Below, piece after piece: positions 37,452 to 46,974 of a stretch of 64,000 bases of DNA; within the stretch, counting starts at the first letter, position 1, and each line of letters begins with the position of its first letter. Source of the stretch: Denitrobaculum tricleocarpae (GTDB lineage Bacteria > Pseudomonadota > Alphaproteobacteria > Kiloniellales > Kiloniellaceae); the NCBI RefSeq assembly GCF_007004665.1, contig NZ_ML660054.1, positions 372,001-436,000 of the forward strand, in the 5' to 3' direction. Both the position numbers and the translations under genes were made by a program. Below the pieces are notes generated by a model, which was given only the letters and a program-made list of their open reading frames with translations, was not told the origin of the DNA and ran no database searches.

Positions 37452-38576
37452 ATGCATACCCTCACGCGTCACATACTGGGGCAGCTGACCGCCGCCACCC
37501 TTTCCGTCACATTGGCGTTGACCTGTGCCATATGGCTTATGCAGTCACTGCGGCTGCTTGACTACATCGTCAATCGCGGCCTCCAGGCGACGACGTTTCT
37601 CTATTTTGTGGCGCTCCTCCTGCCTTCCTTTCTCAGTATCGTTCTGCCGATTGCCGCCTTTTGCGCGACACTCTTCGTGTACTACAAGCTGACCGCGGAC
37701 CGCGAGCTGATCGTGATGCGCTCGGCAGGCTTCTCTCAGTCGGACCTGGCGCGGCCTGCAATCATCCTGGCGGCCGTCATCACGGCGGTCGGTTATCTGA
37801 TATCGGTCTACCTGCTGCCCGTCTCTCACCGTGAATTCCGGGACCTGAAGTATCAGCTGAGCAACGAGTATTCCGCAGCAATCCTGCAGGAAGGCGTTTT
37901 CAATACACTGACCGACGGCATCACGATTTTCGTGCGTGAACGCAGCCTGAACGGTGCTCTGAAAGGCATTCTGGCCCACGACAACCGGGATCTCGATAAT
38001 CCGGTCACCATGATGGCCGAGACTGGGACGCTCCAGCGCAGCGACGAAGGCCCTCATATCGTGTTGCAAAACGGCAACCGGCAGGTGGTTGACATCAAGA
38101 ACGGCCGTTTGCAGATGCTCTACTTTGACAAGTACTCCTTTAATCTGAGCCAATTCGAAACAGCCTCCAAGGGGCGGGATCTGAGCCGGCGCGAGCAAAC
38201 AATTATTCAGCTCTTAAACCCCGACCCCCGACTACCGGCGCGCACCCAACGCACGCACATCGCGGAAGCCCATCAACGCATGGCCTATCCGCTCTATACG
38301 ATTGCCTTTGTCCTGGTGGCGCTTGCCTCGTTGCTTTCCGGGGAGTTCTCGCGCCGCGGCCAGGTGAAACGCGTCGTGGCGGCGATCCTTTGCGTGGCCT
38401 TGCTCCAGATCACTTTGCTGACCTTGAATGATTACGCAAAAGCCTCGCTCTCCGTCATCCCGGCGATGTACGCCACGCCACTTAGCGCAATCGCCGTGGC
38501 CCTTATATTCGTGCTCCGGGACAGCCGGCGCAAAGCGGTCTCGCCGCCAGGTGAACAAGCCATGGCCGGCGCATGA
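37452..38576 (+). CDS. lptF: LPS export ABC transporter permease LptF
   Basis: Inner-membrane half of the LptB2FG extractor that moves lipopolysaccharide from the inner membrane into the periplasmic bridge. The 374-residue product has three N-terminal membrane helices, a periplasmic beta-jellyroll domain (about residues 130-260, with QEGVFNTLTDGITIFVRER) and three C-terminal helices, the LptF/LptG topology. GAAGAG precedes the ATG. It overlaps lptG by ATGA and opens the lptF-lptG-lptD-surA-pdxA-rsmA series. Confidence 0.94.
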   Translation: MHTLTRHILGQLTAATLSVTLALTCAIWLMQSLRLLDYIVNRGLQATTFLYFVALLLPSFLSIVLPIAAFCATLFVYYKLTADRELIVMRSAGFSQSDLARPAIILAAVITAVGYLISVYLLPVSHREFRDLKYQLSNEYSAAILQEGVFNTLTDGITIFVRERSLNGALKGILAHDNRDLDNPVTMMAETGTLQRSDEGPHIVLQNGNRQVVDIKNGRLQMLYFDKYSFNLSQFETASKGRDLSRREQTIIQLLNPDPRLPARTQRTHIAEAHQRMAYPLYTIAFVLVALASLLSGEFSRRGQVKRVVAAILCVALLQITLLTLNDYAKASLSVIPAMYATPLSAIAVALIFVLRDSRRKAVSPPGEQAMAGA

Positions 38577-39715
38577 TAGCTACAGCGACTCCTTCGCCGC
38601 GAAACCTGCGGCTTTCACCGACGCTTCTGTGGTACATCGGGCGGCAATATCTCAGCCTCTTCCTGATGTTCTTTTTCGGTCTGGCAACCGTGATCCTTCT
38701 GATCACCGTGGTCGATGTCATCGACCGGGTGTCGGGCAAAGGCGCCGACCTGGCAACCATGCTGCAGCTCGCCTTCATGAAACTGCCGTATCTGACGCAG
38801 GAGGTCATGCCGTTTACGGCCCTCTTCGCGGCCCTGACCACCTTCTGGCGCCTCACCAGATCTCACGAGTTGGTGGTAACGCGCTCGGCGGGTGTCTCGG
38901 TGTGGCAATTCCTGCTGCCCGTGCTGATCGCAGGCTTACTGCTGGGCGCGGTAACCACGTCATTGCTCAACCCTGTCGCTTCGATCCTGCTGGGTCGCTA
39001 CGAAGCGCTTGAGAGCACCTTCAAGGGCAAATCCAGCTCGACCTTCTCGATCTCCAAAACCGGCCTCTGGCTGCGCCAGCCCGGAGAAAAAGGGCAACCC
39101 GGAGAAAACGGACAGTCGGTCATCCACGCTGTATCGGTCACGCCGGACACGATGGTTCTGAACAACGTGATCGTTTTCAAGTACGAAGAGGACGATCGCT
39201 TCATCGGGCGGATTGACGCAAAAACCGCGGAATTACGGGACGGACGCTGGATCCTTTTTGAAGCCTGGAAGACCGCTCCGGGTGTACCGGCGGAGTTCTT
39301 CGAAAGCACGGATCTCAGCACAGATCTGACCATCGAGAAAATCCAGGAAAGCCTGGCAGATCCGCAGACGATTTCCTTCTGGAGCCTTCCGAGTTTCATC
39401 GCCTTGATGAAGGAAGCAGGTTTCTCGGCCGTCCGACATCAGCTCCAGTTCCACCGGCTTTTGGCAACCCCGTTCCTGTTGATCGCCATGATCCTGCTGG
39501 CCGCGAGTTTTTCACTCCGGCCTCAGCGGCGGGGCCGCGTCGGTCTCGTTCTCCTGGGCGGTGTCATGACCGGGTTTCTATTCTACTTCGTCTCCAATTT
39601 CGTGTTTACACTCGGACTGTCAGGCAAAATTCCTGTCATATTGGCGGCCTGGCTGCCGTCAGGGGTCAGTATGATGCTGGGTGTCGCGGCACTCCTACAC
39701 CTGGAGGATGGCTAG
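38573..39715 (+). CDS. lptG: LPS export ABC transporter permease LptG
   Basis: Partner of LptF in the LPS extractor, 380 residues, with the same layout: three N-terminal helices, a periplasmic jellyroll (about residues 140-270), and three C-terminal helices (FLLIAMILLAASFSLRP). A short direct repeat, PGEKGQPGENGQ, lies in the periplasmic part. The start overlaps the lptF stop by ATGA, and the end overlaps the start of lptD, so all three are translationally coupled. Confidence 0.94.
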   Translation: MIATATPSPRNLRLSPTLLWYIGRQYLSLFLMFFFGLATVILLITVVDVIDRVSGKGADLATMLQLAFMKLPYLTQEVMPFTALFAALTTFWRLTRSHELVVTRSAGVSVWQFLLPVLIAGLLLGAVTTSLLNPVASILLGRYEALESTFKGKSSSTFSISKTGLWLRQPGEKGQPGENGQSVIHAVSVTPDTMVLNNVIVFKYEEDDRFIGRIDAKTAELRDGRWILFEAWKTAPGVPAEFFESTDLSTDLTIEKIQESLADPQTISFWSLPSFIALMKEAGFSAVRHQLQFHRLLATPFLLIAMILLAASFSLRPQRRGRVGLVLLGGVMTGFLFYFVSNFVFTLGLSGKIPVILAAWLPSGVSMMLGVAALLHLEDG

Positions 39716-41918
39716 GATAGTGATTGTTCGGGGGAACAGTTTCAGGGGTTACCTAACGGTAGCGCTGACGGTCATTTTTGCGGCCTTAGTGCAGCCGGCT
39801 GCCGCGCAATTCTCCGTCGATGAGCTCGACAGCGACACACCGGCACTGATCAGCGCAGATCAGGTCACGTTCGACGAAAAACTGAACATCGTGACGGCCT
39901 CGGGCAACGTCGAGATTTCGCAAGGCGACAGGGTCGTCAAGGCCGACGCGGTTTCCTACAACATGAATACGAACGTGGTTTCGGCTACGGGCAATGTCGC
40001 TCTGCTGGAACCGACCGGCGACGTTGTCTTCGCCGAATATATCGAACTGACCAAAGACCTGAGTGAGGGTTTCATTCGCGACATTCGCGTTCTTCTCTCC
40101 GACCGCAGCCGCCTGGCCGCTGCACAGGGTCAACGAAGCGGCGGCAACCGGACGGTTCTCAACAAAGCCATTTTCAGTCCCTGTAATCTGTGCAAGGAAG
40201 ACCCGGACAAAGCACCGCTCTGGCAGCTCAAGGCGAACAGAGTCGTCCATGATCAGGCCGAGAAGGAAATACGCTATTACGACGCCAGGATGGAAATCTT
40301 CGGCATACCCGTGGCTTACACCCCATATCTCTCGCACCCGGATCCGACGGTCAAAAAGAAAAGCGGCTTTCTCGCCCCGGCTTTCAGCAACTCCGATACC
40401 CTCGGCTTCAGCGCCCAGGTTCCTTATTTCTGGAACATCGCCCCGAATCAGGACCTGACCTTTGCGCCGATCATCACATCGGAACAAGGACCAGTTGCCG
40501 CTGGCGAATACCGGCACCTCTTTACCAATGGGACGCTCGACATCAGTGGCAGCGCGACAATCGCGGACCGGGAGGACAGCAACAACGAGGTCGAGGGAAA
40601 CAGATTTCGCGGACACATTGACGCTGAAGGCCGTTTTGACATCGACGAAACCTGGCGCTGGGGCTTCGATGCGAGACGCAGCAGCGACGACACCTACCAG
40701 CGGGTATACGATTTCGGATCTGAACGGACCCTGACCAGTCGCGCCTTTGTTGAGGGTTTCAGGGGCCGCAACTACGCCGCGGTCAACAGCTTCGCTTTCC
40801 AGGGGCTTCGAGAGAGCGACAAAAGCGATGAATCGCCCATCATCCTGCCCTTGGCCGACTATAACTTCATCAGCGAACCCCTGGTCGCGGACAGCGTCGC
40901 ACGGCTTGACGCCAACCTGCTGGCACTGACGCGCCCCGAAGGTCGTGACAGCCGGCGCGCATCGATCATCGGTGGCTGGGATCTTCCCTTCACCTCACCC
41001 TTGGGTGACAGCTACAAAATCACGGCGCAGGTGCAGGCCGACGCCTACTGGGTCGATGGCGTCGACCCCGACAGTGACGCTGTCAATCCGGACGGCTCGA
41101 CCTTCGACGGCTTCACGGGCCGCGTCTTCCCGCAGCTGGCCGCAGAATGGCGCTATCCCTGGATCCAGAACAATGAGAGCTTCAGCCAGGTCATCGAGCC
41201 CATTGTACAGGTTATTGCCGGACCAAACGGCTCCAACCCTGGTGAAATTCCAAACGAAGACAGCCGCGACTTCGAGTTTGACGACACAAACCTCTTCAGC
41301 CTGAACCGCTTTGCCGGACTTGATCGTGTCGATTCCGGAAGCCGAGTAAACTATGGTTTCAAGTGGAACCTTTTCCAGGGCTCTGGCTCCGGCTCCAGCG
41401 AAGCCTTCATTGGACAGAGTTACGCGCTGAAAGAAAACGATGATTTCAGCGAAGACTCCGGTCTGTCGGATCATTTCTCCGACTTTGTCGGGCGCGTCCG
41501 GATAAGCCCAATTGACGAAATCGACCTCCTGTACCGCTTCAGAGTCGATGACGAGGATTTTGAAGCCCGTCGGAACGAGATTGATCTCAGTGTCGGTCCA
41601 CGGCTCTTGAACTTTGGTGTCAACTATCTCTTCCTGGGCGATACGAACGAAGTTGACGAGTTCGATGACCGCGAAGAACTCACGGTCCGCGTCAACTCGC
41701 AACTCAGCGAATACTGGTCGGCCTTTGCGTCGCACCGCCGCGATCTGGAGGAGAAGAGTTCGCTGGAAACACGGGTCGGCCTGACCTATCAGGATGAGTG
41801 CTTTCTGATCGAAGGCATAGTTGAGCGAACTTTCTTCACCGATCGCGATCTCGAGCCTGAGGACACCTTTGCGGTGCGCTTTGTTTTCAAACACTTAGGT
41901 GAGTTTTCTACCAACTGA
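39708..41918 (+). CDS. lptD: LPS-assembly outer-membrane protein LptD
   Basis: Beta-barrel that inserts LPS into the outer leaflet. A signal peptide (hydrophobic YLTVALTVIFAALVQ, cleavage near PAAAQ) leads into an N-terminal OstA/jellyroll domain (LISADQVTFDEKLNIVTASGNVE) and a long C-terminal barrel rich in alternating strands. Cysteines occur in SPCNLCKED and near the C-terminus (DECFLIEG), consistent with the disulfides LptD needs. The ATG at 39708 follows GGAGG with no gap, so a GTG at 39720 may be the real start. It overlaps lptG. Confidence 0.93.
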   Translation: MARIVIVRGNSFRGYLTVALTVIFAALVQPAAAQFSVDELDSDTPALISADQVTFDEKLNIVTASGNVEISQGDRVVKADAVSYNMNTNVVSATGNVALLEPTGDVVFAEYIELTKDLSEGFIRDIRVLLSDRSRLAAAQGQRSGGNRTVLNKAIFSPCNLCKEDPDKAPLWQLKANRVVHDQAEKEIRYYDARMEIFGIPVAYTPYLSHPDPTVKKKSGFLAPAFSNSDTLGFSAQVPYFWNIAPNQDLTFAPIITSEQGPVAAGEYRHLFTNGTLDISGSATIADREDSNNEVEGNRFRGHIDAEGRFDIDETWRWGFDARRSSDDTYQRVYDFGSERTLTSRAFVEGFRGRNYAAVNSFAFQGLRESDKSDESPIILPLADYNFISEPLVADSVARLDANLLALTRPEGRDSRRASIIGGWDLPFTSPLGDSYKITAQVQADAYWVDGVDPDSDAVNPDGSTFDGFTGRVFPQLAAEWRYPWIQNNESFSQVIEPIVQVIAGPNGSNPGEIPNEDSRDFEFDDTNLFSLNRFAGLDRVDSGSRVNYGFKWNLFQGSGSGSSEAFIGQSYALKENDDFSEDSGLSDHFSDFVGRVRISPIDEIDLLYRFRVDDEDFEARRNEIDLSVGPRLLNFGVNYLFLGDTNEVDEFDDREELTVRVNSQLSEYWSAFASHRRDLEEKSSLETRVGLTYQDECFLIEGIVERTFFTDRDLEPEDTFAVRFVFKHLGEFSTN

Positions 41919-41967
41919 ACCGAATGTAAGCCGAAGCCAAACCAGAAAGTGACTCTTTCGAGACCGC

Positions 41968-41996
41968 TGGAAGCTGTAGTTAGCTGAGCTTATAAT
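41968..41996 (+). promoter_or_regulatory. sigma-70-like promoter upstream of surA
   Basis: A perfect -10 hexamer TATAAT at 41991-41996 follows a weak -35 (TGGAAG, 41968-41973) at 17-base spacing. Transcription would start near 42003, after the lptD stop, giving surA-pdxA-rsmA an internal promoter. The predicted start point is only 9 bases before the first surA ATG, which favours the second ATG at 42036. Confidence 0.5.
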
Positions 41997-42035
41997 GTAT
42001 ATCGATTTAATATGGCTCACAGCGGCACCGACATA

Positions 42036-43292
42036 ATGACGTTTTTCCGACCGAGACACGCACTCACACTTGCTCTTTGGATCACATTGGCTCTGGTCAC
42101 ACCGGCCTCGGCGCAAGACATGCTGCGCCCCGCAGCGGTTGTAAACGATGAGGTCATCTCGGTCCTCGACCTGACACAACGGGCGCGACTGACCCTGCTC
42201 GCAACGCGTCAACAGGATGGGCCGGAGGTCCGGCGCCGCCTGATCCCGCAGGTCCTCCGCCGCCTGGTGGATGAGCGTCTTCAACTGCAGGAAGCCGAAC
42301 GGCTGGAAATCGTAGTAGACGACCGGCAGGTCGAGGCGGCGCTGGCCGATCTGGCAAACCAGAACAAGATGAGCCGCGACCAGTTCGTAAGCTTTCTCCG
42401 TCGGCAAGGTGTTCTCGCAACAACGATTTCCGATCAGATCCGCGCACAGATCGCCTGGTCAATCGTGGTTTCCCGTCGCCTTCGTCCCTCGGTCAATATT
42501 TCGGACGAGGAAATACAGGAGGTTGTCGACCGGGTTGCAACTGACACCGGCGCTGTACAGCGCCGGGTCGGCGAGATCTTCCTGACGGTCGAAAACGCCC
42601 AACGCGAAGCGGAAGTCCGGGAAAATGCGAACCGCCTGATCACGCGTTTGCGCGAAGGGGCAAATTTCGGGACTCTCGCACGGCAGTTTTCCCAAGCCGC
42701 AAGCGCTTCTCTCGGCGGTGATCTTGGCTGGGTTGCCCAAGGCGAACTCCAACCGGAACTCGACGAGGCTCTGGCAGCCGCGACACCCAACAGCGTCGTC
42801 GGTCCGATCCAGACGACCTCCGGCTTTTATCTTCTGAATTACCTTGAACAAAGGCAGAGTGGCCAGGAGGAGACGCTCAACCTGAAGCAGGTTCTCTTCG
42901 CGCTGCCGGCCTCACCGACGGCGGAACAAATTGAGGGCGCACGTGCCCGTGCGGCGGGAGCGAGAGCGCAAATGATCAGCTGCGAAGCCACCGACGAGGT
43001 TGCAACGGCCATTGGCAGCCCCGGTTCAGGTGACCTTGGAGCAGTCAAGACGACTGATCTTCCCCCGGCTTTGAGAACTGCCGTAAGTGATCTGGCAACC
43101 GGCGAACCAAGCCAGCCGGTAGAGGTATCGGGCGGCATCTCGGTCCTGATGGTTTGCAGCCGCAGTGGCAACGACTCGAGTGTCGATCGCTCACGGATCG
43201 TGAGGACCCTGACCAACCAGCGGCTGGATGTGCTGGCGCAACGCTATCTTCAGGACCTGCGGCGAGCAGCCAACGTGGATATTCGTATATGA
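42036..43292 (+). CDS. surA: SurA-like periplasmic chaperone / peptidyl-prolyl isomerase
   Basis: Helps outer-membrane proteins, LptD among them, reach the Bam complex. A signal peptide (MTFFRPRHALTLALWITLAL, cleavage near ASAQ) is followed by an N-terminal SurA chaperone domain (AAVVNDEVISVLDLTQR) and a parvulin domain (RVGEIFLTVEN to GGDLGWVAQGELQPELDEAL). A second, degenerate parvulin-like part lies towards the C-terminus. The in-frame ATG at 42012 would add MAHSGTDI, an unusual signal start. The gene sits between lptD and pdxA as in many proteobacteria. Confidence 0.92.
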   Translation: MTFFRPRHALTLALWITLALVTPASAQDMLRPAAVVNDEVISVLDLTQRARLTLLATRQQDGPEVRRRLIPQVLRRLVDERLQLQEAERLEIVVDDRQVEAALADLANQNKMSRDQFVSFLRRQGVLATTISDQIRAQIAWSIVVSRRLRPSVNISDEEIQEVVDRVATDTGAVQRRVGEIFLTVENAQREAEVRENANRLITRLREGANFGTLARQFSQAASASLGGDLGWVAQGELQPELDEALAAATPNSVVGPIQTTSGFYLLNYLEQRQSGQEETLNLKQVLFALPASPTAEQIEGARARAAGARAQMISCEATDEVATAIGSPGSGDLGAVKTTDLPPALRTAVSDLATGEPSQPVEVSGGISVLMVCSRSGNDSSVDRSRIVRTLTNQRLDVLAQRYLQDLRRAANVDIRI

Positions 43293-44341
43293 GCGCAGAT
43301 GTCGGGACCCGGGACACTATGGGGTCTGGGACTGGCTCTGGACCGCTCGCCGTCACAATGGGGGAACCGGCGGGAATCGGAGGAGAAATCCTCCTCAAAG
43401 CCTGGCAGGCTGCGTCCGCAAACGACCTACACCCCTTTTTCGCAATCGACGCCCCGGCACGCTTACAATCAATCGCGGACAGACTGGAGCTTCCGGTCGT
43501 GGTCCGGGAGATTTCCGCACCGGATGAAGCACACGGGTGTTTCAACACCGCCTTGCCGGTGCTTCCCCTTACCCTGCCAAGGGACGTAAAAGCAGGTCAC
43601 CTGGATCCGGCAAATGCCCCGGCCGTTCTCTCGAGCATCAAACGCGCGGTAGACTTGATACAAACCGGCGAGGCGTCCGGACTCGTCACCAATCCCATTC
43701 ATAAAAAGAACCTCTACGCGGCCGGTTTCGCGCACCCGGGTCATACGGAGTACCTCGCCCAGTTAGCGGGCTCGGACAAACCGGCGGTCATGATGCTTGC
43801 CTGTCCGGGCCTGAAGGTCATACCGGTTACAATCCATCTGGCCCTCAAGGACGCGATTGTCAGCTTGAGCGAAGACGCTATCCTGCATGCGGGCCGCACG
43901 ACGGCAGAGGCTCTTGTATGCGACTTTGGGATCGCGACTCCCAGGCTCGCCGTCGCAGGCCTCAATCCGCACGCCGGCGAGGACGGCGCAATGGGACGTG
44001 AGGAAATCGAGATCATCCAACCCGCTGTCGAGCGCCTTGCCCAAGAGGGCATAGATATCACCGGCCCCCTGCCCGCCGACACGCTGTTCCACGCCGACGC
44101 GCGCAGGCGCTATGACGCGGTTCTCTGCATGTACCACGACCAGGCACTCATCCCCCTGAAGACCATCGACTTTGACCGGGGTGTCAACGTGACCCTTGGC
44201 CTTCCCTTTGTCCGGACATCGCCCGACCACGGCACGGCACTGGGAATTGCGGGAAGCGGAGAGGCCCGGCCAGACAGCATGATCGCCGCATTGCAGATGG
44301 CAGGCGCCATGGTTGCAAGCCGGTCGACTTCGAGCTTATAG
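43289..44341 (+). CDS. pdxA: 4-hydroxythreonine-4-phosphate dehydrogenase
   Basis: NAD-dependent step of pyridoxal-phosphate synthesis. The start at 43289 overlaps the surA stop (ATGA) and gives a 350-residue product; a second ATG at 43319 is possible. Motifs are TMGEPAGIGGEI, TNPIHKKNLYAAG, LNPHAGEDGAMG and MYHDQALIPLK with metal-binding His residues, then SPDHGTALGIAG. The surA-pdxA-rsmA order is widely conserved. Confidence 0.96.
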   Translation: MSADVGTRDTMGSGTGSGPLAVTMGEPAGIGGEILLKAWQAASANDLHPFFAIDAPARLQSIADRLELPVVVREISAPDEAHGCFNTALPVLPLTLPRDVKAGHLDPANAPAVLSSIKRAVDLIQTGEASGLVTNPIHKKNLYAAGFAHPGHTEYLAQLAGSDKPAVMMLACPGLKVIPVTIHLALKDAIVSLSEDAILHAGRTTAEALVCDFGIATPRLAVAGLNPHAGEDGAMGREEIEIIQPAVERLAQEGIDITGPLPADTLFHADARRRYDAVLCMYHDQALIPLKTIDFDRGVNVTLGLPFVRTSPDHGTALGIAGSGEARPDSMIAALQMAGAMVASRSTSSL

Positions 44342-44353
44342 GACACCACGGCA

Positions 44354-45238
44354 ATGCCGCCGCCATCCGACAGGCCCCCAGCGCGAACAGAGCTGCCGCC
44401 CTTGCGCGAAACCATCGCCAAATACGGGCTGGGCGCCCGCAAAGCCCTCGGGCAACACTTCCTGCTTGATATCAATCTGACACGCAGGATCGCCCGCGCG
44501 GCGGCACCTTTGGACCAGGGCACCGTCATTGAGATTGGGCCGGGTCCGGGAGGACTGACGCGCGGGCTCCTGCAGGAAGGTGCGCGGAAGGTCATTGCGA
44601 TTGAGAAGGATAGCCGATGCCTCGAGGCCTTGCGGGAAGTTGCCGCCGCCTACCCCGGTCGGCTTGAGCTGATTGAGGCGGATGCTCTGGAAATCGACAT
44701 CAGCCGGCTTGGCGACGGCCCCCGCCAGATCGTCGCCAATCTTCCCTACAACGTCTCGACAGCCCTGCTCATTCAATGGCTGACGCTCATCGATAGAGAT
44801 GCCTCGGCCATCACACGCCTGACACTGATGTTTCAGAAGGAAGTGGCGGAGAGGCTGGCGGCCGTTCCGCGCAGTAAAGACTACGGGCGCCTGTCGATCC
44901 TGGCCCAGTGGCTTTGTGAAATCCGTTTGCTCTTTGATGTGCCGAAACAGGCTTTCACACCACCACCGAAAGTGATTTCGACCATCGCCAGCCTGAAACC
45001 AAGGTCAGAACCTCTCTCTCCGGCACAGATGCCGACGCTGGAACGGATAACTGCAGCCGCTTTCGGTCAACGCCGCAAGATGCTGAGACAAAGCCTGAAA
45101 AGCACGTCACAGGACGTGACAGGTCTTCTGGCGGGCTGTGCTATCGATGAGACGAAGCGGGCCGAGGAGCTCACAGTCGAGGAGTTTTGCGCCCTCGCGC
45201 GCGCGGTTGATGAAGGAAAAACAAACCCCGGACATTAG
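44354..45238 (+). CDS. rsmA: 16S rRNA dimethyladenosine methyltransferase A
   Basis: Dimethylates two adjacent adenines near the 3' end of 16S rRNA (KsgA). The 294-residue product has the SAM-binding loop VIEIGPGPGGLTRG, the acidic ribose contact AIEKDSRC and the catalytic motif NLPYNVS. A Pro-rich N-terminal extension of about 15 residues precedes the family start. It ends the lptF-to-rsmA series and converges with gmk. Confidence 0.96.
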   Translation: MPPPSDRPPARTELPPLRETIAKYGLGARKALGQHFLLDINLTRRIARAAAPLDQGTVIEIGPGPGGLTRGLLQEGARKVIAIEKDSRCLEALREVAAAYPGRLELIEADALEIDISRLGDGPRQIVANLPYNVSTALLIQWLTLIDRDASAITRLTLMFQKEVAERLAAVPRSKDYGRLSILAQWLCEIRLLFDVPKQAFTPPPKVISTIASLKPRSEPLSPAQMPTLERITAAAFGQRRKMLRQSLKSTSQDVTGLLAGCAIDETKRAEELTVEEFCALARAVDEGKTNPGH

Positions 45239-45265
45239 CGTTGGAGCAGGCTTGACCGGTTTCGG

Positions 45266-45916
45266 CTAAGGCGCGCGGAGCGTTTCCACGAAATCGCGAA
45301 GCCCGACACGCCGCTCACGCCGGAGGCGCTCGGCGTGCAGAATCGACTGCACATCCGCCAGGCTCTGATCGATGTCATGATTTACGATGATGTAATCGTA
45401 CTCGGCCCAGTGACTGAGCTCGTCAGCCGCTTTGGCCATCCGGCTGCGCACGACATCTTCCGGATCCCGGGCGCGGGCATAGAGACGGCGCTCCAGCTCC
45501 TTTACCGAGGGCGGCAGGACAAACACCCGGACCAGATCCCTCGGGGCCTTATCCGCAACCTGTTGCGTGCCCTGCCAGTCGATATCGAAAAGAACATCGC
45601 GGCCCGCCTGCAAAGCCTTCTCGACCGGCTCACGGGGCGTTCCATAGCGGTGATCGAAGACCTGAGCATGCTCGAGCATCTCTCCGCGCGCGACCATGGC
45701 CTCGAACTGCTCGGAAGAAACGAAAAAGTAGTCCTTGCCATTCACTTCACCCGGACGGCGTGGCCGTGTGGTCGCAGAGATGGAGAGTTCGAGATTGTCG
45801 TCTTTATCAAGAAGCTTGCGCGAGATCGTTGTCTTTCCCGCCCCCGATGGCGAGGAGAAAACGAGCATCAGTCCGCGGCGCTGAATGTCGCCATGTTTCA
45901 TTGTGGCCCGAACCAT
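45266..45916 (-). CDS. gmk: guanylate kinase
   Basis: Phosphorylates GMP to GDP with ATP. The P-loop FSSPSGAGKTTISRKLL and the GMP-binding motif TTRPRRPGEVNGKDYFFV are clear; the lid and LIDs segments follow. The 216-residue length from the ATG at 45916 is near normal; ATGs at 45901 or 45868 are alternatives. It starts 4 bases after the yicC stop, so the two are an operon, a common pairing. Confidence 0.95.
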   Translation of the reverse strand: MVRATMKHGDIQRRGLMLVFSSPSGAGKTTISRKLLDKDDNLELSISATTRPRRPGEVNGKDYFFVSSEQFEAMVARGEMLEHAQVFDHRYGTPREPVEKALQAGRDVLFDIDWQGTQQVADKAPRDLVRVFVLPPSVKELERRLYARARDPEDVVRSRMAKAADELSHWAEYDYIIVNHDIDQSLADVQSILHAERLRRERRVGLRDFVETLRAP

Positions 45917-45920
45917 AGAG

Positions 45921-46823
45921 CTATTCCAGATTCTGTATCTGCTCGCGGAACTGCTCGATCGTTGCCTTGAGCTCCAACCCGATCCGGGTCAGTTCCACGT
46001 CTGAGGATTTTGAACATAGCGTGTTGGCCTCACGGTTGAACTCCTGACAGAGGAAGTCGAGCCGACGGCCACAGGGCCCCGCCTGCTTCAGGAGTTCCTG
46101 CGCCGCTTCAACATGTGAGCGCAAACGATCCAATTCCTCGCGGATATCAGCTTTGGTGATCAGCAGAGCCGCCTCCTGCGCGAGACGCTCTTCAGGCAGC
46201 GCGGGCGATGCTTCCAGCAAGGCCGCGACCTGTTCACGCAGTCGTGCCCTGAGTGCATCGGGCTGCACAGCCGCGAGATCCGCCGCGCTTGAAATCAGAT
46301 CCGAAATGCGCTCCAGCATCGCACGCACAACTGAATCCAGACGCTGTCCCTCTTCCTGGCGTGCCTCGCGTAACCTGGCGATGGCTGAAGAGAGATCGGC
46401 TTTCATGGCCTCTTTGCGCGACTGAATCTGCTCCTCGGTTTCCTCGTCCTCGACGGCCTCGATCACCCCGCGTAAGCCGAGCAAACCATCAAGCCGCGCG
46501 GGCGCACTCGGCACCTCGGTCTCCAGCTCCGCGATCACGTCCCTGATCTGGTCGAGAACCTCGCGGTTAATTTGGAAACTCGTGTTTTGCTTGCCCATGT
46601 CCAAAGACAGGTTCAACTGAAAGTTTCCTCTGGCGAAAGCCTCCGACATGGTCGAGCGGACGACCGGATCGAGATCCTCGTATCCATTCGGCAATCTGCA
46701 GCGGAGATCCAGATTGCGGCCGTTCACGCTCTTGATTTCCCACGACCAGGACGCAGAGCCGTCGCCGCCGTCTGCACGGGCAAACCCCGTCATGCTGGAC
46801 AGAACACCTGTATTTCCCGACAC
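45921..46823 (-). CDS. yicC: YicC family endoribonuclease
   Basis: Member of the YicC/YloC family, recently characterised as endoribonucleases. The product is 300 residues. It has the N-terminal signature SSMTGFARADG, EIKSVNGRNLDLRCRLP, and a conserved C-terminal domain with GRRLDFLCQEFNREANTL and a Glu/Leu-rich helix. The start is GTG at 46823; an ATG at the MTGFAR position is possible. It is directly upstream of gmk. Confidence 0.93.
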   Translation of the reverse strand: MSGNTGVLSSMTGFARADGGDGSASWSWEIKSVNGRNLDLRCRLPNGYEDLDPVVRSTMSEAFARGNFQLNLSLDMGKQNTSFQINREVLDQIRDVIAELETEVPSAPARLDGLLGLRGVIEAVEDEETEEQIQSRKEAMKADLSSAIARLREARQEEGQRLDSVVRAMLERISDLISSAADLAAVQPDALRARLREQVAALLEASPALPEERLAQEAALLITKADIREELDRLRSHVEAAQELLKQAGPCGRRLDFLCQEFNREANTLCSKSSDVELTRIGLELKATIEQFREQIQNLE

Positions 46824-46974
46824 TCGACACGCCCCGATACGAATATGATTTCAATGCGCAGCCTTTATATACGCGGCGCTGCCCGACAACAACATCTGCC
46901 CCGACACCGCGAATCCCCGATAATGCGAAGCTCAGATCCCGAGAAGCTCAAACACTCAACGCTCCAAGGCGAAC

